From Liquidambar formosana (taxonomy: Eukaryota; Streptophyta; Magnoliopsida; Saxifragales; Altingiaceae), in contig JBBPBK010000100.1 of NCBI GenBank assembly GCA_039720395.1, positions 1-64,000 on the forward strand: a stretch of DNA of 64,000 nucleotides, in the 5' to 3' direction. The translations under genes were made by a program, and so were the position numbers. This document shows, in pieces, positions 53,058 through 64,000 of this stretch (the stretch's first letter is position 1; each line of letters opens with the position of its first letter). The notes beneath the pieces were generated by a model. It was not told where the DNA came from. It was given only the letters and a program-made list of their open reading frames with translations, and searched no databases.

Positions 53058-55224
53058 ATCGTGCATTAGTAGGTTACAGGGTATATTAAGTCAATGTACA
53101 ATATACAACTCTTAATGCATAATGTTAATATAACTTTTATCAACACGTGCTGACTTGATAAAAATTGTGTTAATAAACCCATTGTCATCGAATCCAAAAA
53201 CCTATATCTTTGTTCAATAAAAATATTACATTAATGGATGAAGTAACTTCAATATAATTTCTAGAATGTATGCTCCACATGGGAAGTGAACCTAATCTAA
53301 TGCTAAATTTCACAAAATATGAATTTTATTTAGAGTTATAAAAACTTGTGTTAAAATTTGTATCAAGACAACATGTCCCTCAATCTTAACCTACTATAAC
53401 AAAGGTAGGGTTATTTTCACACCCCTTTTTACTAAATTCACATCCTCCATGCTCTATTTTTAGACATTTTCTTACTTTTACAGATTTACTCAAAGAAATG
53501 GAATCATCTGTTGTGGTATGTGGAGTCTGATGATATTAGTCAATAGGATTGGCCCTAGGAAATCATCTATTATGGTATGTGGAGTTTGATGATATGGAGG
53601 GGTATTTTAGGTACTTTTTAATGGTTCTATGTTAATCCTAATTACTATAGGTGTTATAAATAAGAGGAGTTGGCCGTTAAAAGGTTTTGTATCTTGTATT
53701 TTTTTTTCGTCATAAAGTATAGTAGAATTATGTGTGTGCCGTGAACATATCTCAAGTAAAAAAATCATGTAAATTTATGTATTTTTGCCTTTTTTTCTTT
53801 TAATCTTTTTTTTCTTTCCATATTAATCACTATGCCGTAGAAAAAAATTAACTTCTCCCAACATCATCAATTATCTAAATGACCGGCAAATAAAGTAAGA
53901 TGGCAAAGATTTAAAGTGTAAAGAGTTCAAATTCCCTACGCTTGCCATACTCCAATAATAATCTAAACCTTACAAAAATCATGACGTGGGTTCCACCTAA
54001 AGACCGAGAAAGTGCAAAATTCCAGAACTTATCCAGACCCCACCACAGCAAAAATTTTATGCGTTTATCCATCCACGTGGCATCCTATCTTGACCCATCG
54101 TAGACCTTCATCTCTTGGGACTTTTGGGACACCCCAAGTTGGCCAGTTGGATTGCAATGTGGGACCAACATAGACTCATCCCTACCCTTTCACACTCACC
54201 CATGACCCAACCCTTATCCTTTTCCTTCCACTCTCTCACATCCCAAACCGCCCAATCAATCCCTCTTTATACGCAAAAGTCTCCATAGGGGAATGATCAC
54301 ATGTGGGATGTCCTCTATGGTCCCATATATAATTTTATAAAGACTTGCTGATTTAACATCCATCAATATGGGCATTAGGGGATTGGGTATCTTATCCCTG
54401 AATTAGTGGATTATGAGATACAATCATTTAATGCATGAGTTAATGCATGTAGCTTACGTCAATACGCCGATCAGATATCTATAACGTTTAGGTGTTCTGT
54501 GTACATGTGTTTTTCGTTTCTCGTATGTCTATTTACATTTAATTGTCACGAACGGTCACAACCTAATCTGATCTTCATCTCGCAAGAGGAAACAGATACC
54601 ACTATATCACAAAGACTGGTAGAGCTAGTGACTCTTAAGTGGCCCACAAATCTTTTTCACATCCGCATCAGAGCAACTATCAAAGACTTACAGTCTAATG
54701 AACTTTCCTATTTCGATCAATTGCGTATATTAATAGTTTAATACGTACAGCCTAATCAGATAGCCGTCGGCATGCGATTCTGATCGAGACCTTAAAAAAT
54801 ATGAAAGGAAATATTTTATTAATCATATGGTCAAAGCTTATCTAAATAATTTAAATTTTTTTTTAATAATTTTTACAGGGGACAGCATATACTATATGCA
54901 TACATCACACTTTACTCTATTCCGATCCTTCTAGACCCTTTTGTCATCCGATTGAGTGGATTTCATACTTGAGGACGGTGAATGATGATGATTATACTTT
55001 AAACTGTTTATCTTTCTTCCTTTTTACTTTTTCTTTTTCTTTTTTTTTAAGAAAAAAAAATACCAAAAAAAATTAAATAGAATTTTTAATTTATTAAATT
55101 TTACCCTAAACAACATATGTTGAACCCAAAAGTTTTTTGAATCTAGGTCTATATGGGCAATCAAAATATCACTTGTACTACAAAGCCTATGGTTACATTT
55201 TTTTTTTTTTTAAACTTTTAATTA

Positions 55225-55296
55225 ATAAGTCAACATAATAGGTAATTTTAATTAATTAAAAAATTAAAATTAAAATTACCTATTATGTTGACTTAT
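55225..55296. repeat. 72-bp near-perfect hairpin
   Basis: The left arm ATAAGTCAACATAATAGG and its TAATTTTAA continuation pair with the right arm ...CCTATTATGTTGACTTAT, giving about 27 paired bases around an AT-rich loop. It could be a tiny MITE or solo TIR pair. Confidence 0.75.
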
Positions 55297-56160
55297 AGAT
55301 TATAGTAATAGGTAATAATATGATCTTTAGAAAGATTATCTATATACAAAGATAGTCGTTTATTTACACCAAAAAAAAAAAAGGGGGGGGGGGGTCGTTT
55401 ATGAGTTGAAGTGTTGGACACAACATACTTTAGATTTTATTTTAATACTTTCATATAGGATTTGAGTAAGGGGAAAGGTTACTAAGAGAAAACAAGGTGC
55501 CGTCATCATCCGTCTTTTAATGAGTTCTACATTTTTAAAGATATTTCAAGCATGCATCTGAAAACACGCCAATTATCATATTCATCATATCAAATTTGTC
55601 AATTTGATCTAAATTCAATTAGAGGTATATTAAATTCGCTCTACAAATGCAATTAAAGTAGAAAAAGGATTCTAGCCATATTGGATGAGAAAGAATATTA
55701 AATTTTCATCAACATTTGTGATAAATACCTTATATTTTTATAAAATTTTGTGTGTGACCTATACTCGTTTTGTTTTGTTTTGTTTTTTAATTTTATTTAA
55801 TTTTTTTGTAATTAACATAAGAGGAAAATTGACTTCAAAGACTTCCCAAACCCAACCCATTCGACTACCACTGCTAGAACCCCAGAGGCCAGAGGTAGGA
55901 GATTAGTGCATCCAAATGGGAGAGTGCATCAACAATCTATAAGATTACCCTCATAGGAGCTGAACCCCTTTTGAGTGATGAGTGAATAAGGGATAAAAAG
56001 ATGTACCCAAAAAAACAAAAATAAATAAATGAACAAGGAAGAAAAGTCATAAAACTGATGGCAGCCGCTGATTGCTGTGAATGAAACTGATGTGATCAGA
56101 AGAAGTGGCAGGATTCTCTCCAGTTCTGTTCTAGACTTCTAATCTAGGGGTGCACTCCAC

Positions 56161-56168
56161 TATAAATA
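56161..56168 (+). promoter_or_regulatory. TATA box of the kelch F-box gene
   Basis: TATAAATA, 55 bp before the ATG at 56216. With transcription starting about 30 bp downstream (near 56190-56195), the in-frame ATG at 56150 lies upstream of the transcript, so 56216 is the translation start. Confidence 0.75.
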
Positions 56169-56215
56169 CCTTAACAAAACCCATAGCTTCCATCAATCGA
56201 ACATTCTCTAGAATC

Positions 56216-57247
56216 ATGACTGAGTTTACTGAGTTGATTCCGGGTTTACCCGAAGAAATCGCCCTCGAGTGCTTCACTCGGTTACACTACACAGACCACC
56301 AAGTCGCCACGCGAGTTTGCCGAAGATGGCGAGAGCTTCTTCAAAGCAAAGAATTCTACTACCACAGAAGACAAACCGGCCACACCCGCAAAGCAGCTTG
56401 CCTCGTCCAAGCCCTCCCGGTTCAAACTGGTTCAGATGGGGACAAACCTGTCCGACCACCGGCTTATGGGGTGTCCCTGTTTGACCCGGTGAGTGGGATT
56501 TGGGAACGAATCGACCCTGTTCCGAAATACCCAAATGGGCTTCCGTTGTTCTGTCAGATTCTAAGCTCGGAAGGGAAGGTTGTGATCGTGGGTGGGTGGG
56601 ACCCGGTGAGTTACGAATCGGTTAAAGACGTGTTTGTGTACGAGTTTACGACTCGGAGGTGGAGACGAGGCAAGGACATGCCGGGAAAGCGGTCTTTTTT
56701 CGCTGCCGGAGAGTTGAACGGCCGTGTCATCGTCGCCGGAGGCCATGACGAGAGCAAGAACGCGTTGAGCTCTGCGTGGGTTTACGATGTGAGGAGGGAC
56801 GAGTGGGATGAGCTGACTCCGATGGGTCAGGAGCGGGATGAGTGTGAAGGAGTTGTAATCGGGTCGGAGTTTTGGGTCGTGAGCGGGTACGGAACGGAGA
56901 GCCAAGGAAGCTTCGAGGGAAGCGCTGAGTCGTTGGAACTCGGAACGGGTCAGTGGAGGCGAGTTGAGGACGCGTGGGGTCAAACCCGGTGTCCGAGGTC
57001 ATGTGTGGGTGTGGGAAAGGATGGGAAGTTGTTTTGCTGGGCTGAGTCTGACTCGTCAGTCGGAGTCGGAGCGTGTGCGGTCGAGTTGGGTGATCGGACC
57101 TTTGTCAGCGGGTCGGCCTACCAAGGTGCACCGCAGGGGTTCTTCATGGTGGATAAGAATGAAGGACAAAATGATAAATTGAAAAGGCTAGACGTGCCTG
57201 ATAGGTTCTTGGGATTTGTGCAATCGGGGTGTTGTCTAGAGCTTTGA
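56216..57247 (+). CDS. Kelch-repeat F-box protein (KFB/KMD type)
   Basis: Intronless gene for a 343-residue SCF ubiquitin-ligase substrate adaptor. The F-box is at residues 7-50 (LIPGLPEEIALECFTRL...VCRRWRELL), followed by FYYHRRQTGHTRKAACLVQA. Kelch units follow: 84-128 (FDPVSGIWERI...GKVVIVGGWD), 138-177 (VFVYEFTTRRWRRG...RVIVAGGHDE), 187-226 (AWVYDVRRDEWDEL...FWVVSGYG), and weaker ones to about 300. The Gly-Gly pairs are at 126-127 and 175-176. Closest known relatives are the plant KFB39/KFB50 (KMD3/KMD4) proteins, which target phenylalanine ammonia-lyase and type-B response regulators for degradation; the true target here is unknown. The start is set by the TATA box at 56161. Coding DNA is strikingly GC-rich against its AT-rich surroundings, which creates long antisense ORFs that are not genes. 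Confidence 0.93.
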   Translation: MTEFTELIPGLPEEIALECFTRLHYTDHQVATRVCRRWRELLQSKEFYYHRRQTGHTRKAACLVQALPVQTGSDGDKPVRPPAYGVSLFDPVSGIWERIDPVPKYPNGLPLFCQILSSEGKVVIVGGWDPVSYESVKDVFVYEFTTRRWRRGKDMPGKRSFFAAGELNGRVIVAGGHDESKNALSSAWVYDVRRDEWDELTPMGQERDECEGVVIGSEFWVVSGYGTESQGSFEGSAESLELGTGQWRRVEDAWGQTRCPRSCVGVGKDGKLFCWAESDSSVGVGACAVELGDRTFVSGSAYQGAPQGFFMVDKNEGQNDKLKRLDVPDRFLGFVQSGCCLEL

Positions 57248-57383
57248 GTGAGGAAATAATAACAAGGGCCATGGGCCTGTGTGTGCGTCCCACATCGCCC
57301 AAAAGCGCAAGTAAGGGGATGTACCTAAACTCTTTTCAGAGTCCCTTTCGGTCAGTAATTGCTTGGAAGTTGGGGTTTTGTGC

Positions 57384-57505
57384 GTCTTGCTTCTGTTGCA
57401 CTCTCTCCTATTCAGTCCTGTTTTTAACCGATTGAGACGAATGTGTCTTGCTTCTGTTGCACTCTCTCCTATTCAGTCCTGTTTTTAACCGATTGAGACG
57501 AATGT
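57384..57505. repeat. 61-bp tandem duplication in the F-box gene 3' region
   Basis: Two essentially identical units, from 57384 and 57445: GTCTTGCTTCTGTTGCACTC...AACCGATTGAGACGAATGT. It lies 140 bp after the stop codon, probably in the 3' UTR. Confidence 0.9.
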
Positions 57506-59047
57506 GTATCAAAAAGGAAAAACAACGAGGGCCATGGGCCAGGTCTTCTCCGGTTCCATAGTGTCGGGTGTCAACAATTTATGTAAATATGTGAAAATGT
57601 GTGTTGAGTTTTTGAGGTATGGTCAGATAATGGTGTGGTGATTGTAATAATAGAACATGAGTTTCTCTCTCCATTTTTTTTTTCCTAATTATTTTCTTGG
57701 GGTTCCTTGTAGTTTGAGAACCTTGATAGCCAAACCAAACATTAGGATTTTAGAACACGCTCATTCTTTTCTTTATAGCCAAACCAAACATTCTAAAATA
57801 TGTTAAGAGTGCCATTCTTACTTTCATCCCAACTTGCTAAAGGCAGCCCTAAAATAGGAAGCTCTTAGCACATAAAACGTGAGCAGTATCATTAGGCTAA
57901 ATGGTGCATAATGCGGTAATGCCAGAGGCAATGCTTTCAGTAGGAACCTATGCATGCAGCGTGTACCTTTGTATGTATTGGTCTTTTAGGTATTTTTCTT
58001 GTTTTTGGGGTACCAGTTCTAAGCCTCCAAATGGGTACTGCCCTTGAGAGATTTGCTTTTCAGTGCTTTATGGACAACTGGCCTCGTTGCGTTAACATCT
58101 CTCCTCTTTTAAGAAAAATGCGGTCTCCTGCATGTTGGCATCTTCTAAGGAAGAAAGAGGGAGAGACATACCTCAATCCACGCCTTAAGCTGTGTTAGGC
58201 TTTAATTTGCATGTCAATTATATTACATATACGTAAGAGTATCTCCAGTGATACGAGTTAAATTACCAATGGTATTGCTATTTTTGCACATGTTACATTG
58301 CCAAATGATATAATTTAATGCAAGGTGTTCCAATGATGCAAATGACATAATGTGCTATTTTTTGCCACAATTTCAATTTTCTTTATTTTTTATAAACTAC
58401 CAACTACCATCTTCCAACCTCCATTGTTTTAACAAAAAAAAAAAAATTAAAGTCATGTGCAAAACCTTGGCCAAAAAAGGATAAACTAAAAAGGGCCGTG
58501 CGGAAAGTAAATTGACAAGTATGTTGGGTAAATTAATATGCTTGAAAACAAGCATGTACTTAGAATTGATCAAGACGAACCTAAAACTGTGATTCCATAG
58601 ATTGGAGATCTTGTAATATAGTAAATGAAGCATATCGTGGATCAAATACGAGATTGCTTGAGAAGGATGAATGTGCTAAAAAAATAAAAGGTCATGTTTT
58701 CTGATATATTATATATATATATAAGATTTCTTACTATTTTTGAAAATATTGTTTTTATTTACAGGCTGTTTGGTTACTGAGAAAATTTTGAAAGAGAAAT
58801 ATTGTATTTTTTATAATTGCTGATGTGTTTAGTTGTTAAAAAATGGAAGGAGAACTAATATGACAAATATAGCAATAGCACACCCTTGTGCTATATTTGG
58901 CATAAGGGTGAACTACTATTATCTTTAGCACAACTTTGGAGCAACCCAACTTATGCTAAATGCTATAATATAGCAATAGCATAAGTTATAGCTCACTGTG
59001 GAGATGTTCTAAAATTGGGCTTCTTTATATCAGATACAATAATAAGT

Positions 59048-59157
59048 ATTAAAATAGAGGATAATCAGTTGGCTGAGTTGACTCAAATAGACTTAGTCAC
59101 CAGCATTAAAATAGAGGATAATCAGTTGGCTGAGTTGACTCAAATAGACTTTGTCAC
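59048..59157. repeat. 57-bp tandem duplication
   Basis: Units from 59048 and 59105: ATTAAAATAGAGGATAATCA...ACTCAAATAGACTT(A/T)GTCACC, nearly identical. Both units keep the same open frame, but the ORF is short and unrecognised. Confidence 0.9.
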
Positions 59158-60327
59158 CATAACCCTATTCTTCCTTGGTTGCAGGACAAGGCAGCCAATT
59201 TCAAAACCCTTAGAGAGAGACCCGTTTACAAGTTCTCCATTTAGGTTCTGATCGAATCATTTTACAAGCTACAAGTCTGTAATTATGCAACCCCTCTTAA
59301 TCTCCGAAATGATTTAACGAGCTATGGGACAACACTACGGCGCCTTTGATCACTAAGCAAGGACCCTTGTTCTACCCAGTAAGCAGTTTCTAATTTCACA
59401 ATTACAAAATCTCCCTAGCTCGATCCCCTACGGGACATGAAATTGTGACTTGAGATGCTGTGGAAGACAGATTCGAGTCATTAAGCTTTCATAGAAAAAA
59501 TCCATATTTGTTTTGGATCATAATTAATCTTTCTTTAAACCCCACTATGCTATGAAAGGCAGACTTGAGTCATACCAGTTTTCATTGGAAAATCACCTTT
59601 GTTTTGGATTATAAAAAGCCTTTTTAAAACCCATTACGCTGAAACAATTATGTATGTCTTACACTTCCACATAGTACTAAAGACACAAATCCATCATCAC
59701 TGGGCACTGGCCCTTGCAGCCTAATGGTGCTAGTGTGCGATTAAGAGGGTGCGGCTTATAATAATTATTATAAAAAAAGGAAGGTACAAATAAAAATTAA
59801 AAAAAAAATAAAATATAAGAGGGAAGTACAAATCCATCGACCATTTAGAAAAAAGTTTTTAAGTCTTAAAAGTTAATGTTATATGATGATTTTAGTAATT
59901 TAAAAATGCCTCTACTTTTAATCTGTACTCCCATGAATTTACCCACTCAAGATGATGGATTTGTTCACAAAATTATAAAACAGAACACAACGAAATGATC
60001 CAATTTACATGGGACGTCCAAACAGGACTACTCAATTAAAGAATTTCCAGCAAAGACGATCAATATGGCCACAGCATACCTAACCACCCACGAAAAAATG
60101 GGGGAGCTTCAAAACGAAAACTTAACCAAAGTGAAAAGACCATTTCACAAACTACAATCGGTTCAAATACAGCAACTGAATCACAACAGCATGACATCCA
60201 AAGTTAACATTAATTCCATGTCTGAAATCAACAAGGGATAGTAATACATCATTAGAGCTAGCTAAAATAATAGTCCAAACTTCGAGTATAAATCTCTATA
60301 CTAGCGTTTAGACCTCTCTATGATTTG

Positions 60328-63497
<3,170 letters not shown>

Positions 63498-63935
63498 TTG
63501 CACCAAATAGTTCAACCTATGTCCCAGTTTTAAAAAAAAAAAAAAAAAAAAACCATCAAGAAAAAATAATTTAAGGAAAGCAAAACACTGGAAACTTTGG
63601 ATATGACGCTATATGATCACTAGCCCATTTATTTCCACCACTGACAATTTCATCCCCAAAACACATTTGGTAAATTAAGTGTGAGCTAATGCTGTGTTTG
63701 GTTGCTGAGAAGACTAAGGAAGAGTTTGTTTTCTAATATTATGATTATTCGATTACGTAATATTTGTATTAGAAACAAAAAGGCTTATAAAAATATTGTA
63801 TTTTCTTAGGTCCTTCAATTTCTAAGATAATTAAAGCATTCTTATTCATCTATTACATTCTTGGTGAACCAAACTCCTGAAAACTAAAAGTTGTAAACTT
63901 TCTTTCTCTTCCTTTTCTCAGGTTTCTCAGCAACC

Positions 63936-63969
<34 letters not shown>

Positions 63970-64000
63970 AACGAGTTTTCTCAGGCACTATTTGTTTCAT
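63498..64000. other. Upstream side of the SR gene
   Basis: No further gene seen. It should contain the leader of the SR gene. Two poly(A) runs are present (about 63533-63552 and 63940-63967). A minus-strand pyrimidine-rich stretch ending at an AG near 63506 could be a leader intron acceptor, but this is not certain. Confidence 0.4.

Larger units (their letters stand above)
51441..56149. other. Gene-free stretch left of the F-box gene
   Basis: No gene seen. A (GA)n run is at 51618-51646. A block at 52085-52180 is a diverged repeat of 51435-51520 (TTTGTTTGC-CTTT-CAGTA, AATGACCATT-TGTGGGAGAA). A 54-bp tandem duplication is at 52950-53057 and a MITE-like relic at 53040-53175. A 72-bp hairpin is at 55225-55296, and an A/G homopolymer pair at 55369-55395. 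The last few hundred bases should contain the promoter of the kelch F-box gene. Confidence 0.55.
57248..60327. other. Intergenic: F-box gene 3' side to SR gene 3' end
   Basis: No gene seen. Two young tandem duplications: 61-bp units at 57384 and 57445, and 57-bp units at 59048 and 59105. A GGGCCATGGGCC motif occurs at 57266 and again at 57528. The region from about 59990 to 60327 is probably the 3' UTR of the SR gene. Confidence 0.55.

Noticed and set aside
56274..57002. Several 86-140-codon minus-strand ORFs opposite the F-box gene
   Set aside because: These are shadows of the GC-rich kelch coding sequence on the opposite strand, rich in P, R and S, with no family resemblance.

Overview
The window is nuclear DNA from a flowering plant, most likely a woody eudicot. 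The evidence is multi-exon genes with GT-AG introns whose spliced products match plant-only families (a plastid-type fatty acyl reductase, a plant LPP-delta phosphatase, a DUF620 protein, an SCL30-type SR protein, a kelch F-box protein). AT-rich intergenic DNA full of small nonautonomous transposons, LINE and SINE remnants and long homopolymer tracts agrees with this. The species cannot be named from sequence alone. There is no bacterial, organellar, viral or CRISPR signature.

Left part (1-38.2 kb) is gene-rich and every recognisable multi-exon gene is on the minus strand. In order: a DED1-type DEAD-box RNA helicase (RH11/RH37/RH52 group) whose 3' end runs off the left edge; an LPP-delta sphingoid-phosphate phosphatase with a LINE fragment in its 3.8-kb intron 6; a FAR2/MS2-type fatty acyl reductase; a tRNA-Gly(TCC); a possible 79-residue small protein; an ATXR4-type SET protein; and a DUF620 protein. 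All exon junctions given were read from the sequence, preserve frame, and rebuild proteins of about the expected length (382, 606, 325 and 355 residues for the four complete genes).

Middle part (38.2-56.1 kb) has no intact gene. It holds a decayed tandem segmental duplication of about 4-5 kb (unit A about 42.3-46.7 kb, unit B about 47.6-51.4 kb). Both units carry what looks like a broken first exon of a PRL1-type WD40 gene. Since duplication, unit B has a LINE RNase H/zf-RVT fragment that unit A lacks, and unit A has about 1 kb that unit B lacks. Several relatives of one foldback transposon lie inside and between the units.

Right part (56.1-64 kb) contains an intronless kelch F-box gene on the plus strand with a well-placed TATA box, and an SCL30-type SR splicing factor on the minus strand with an 8-bp-TSD hAT-like element in its first intron.

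The genes are unrelated housekeeping or developmental functions (RNA metabolism, lipid metabolism, methylation, ubiquitination) and form no pathway or cluster. I found no convincing new multi-gene system. The more interesting signals are mobile elements with readable ends and target duplications, the duplicated PRL1-like exon, recurrent 54-64-bp tandem duplications, and a SINE family whose four copies all lie in the same orientation.
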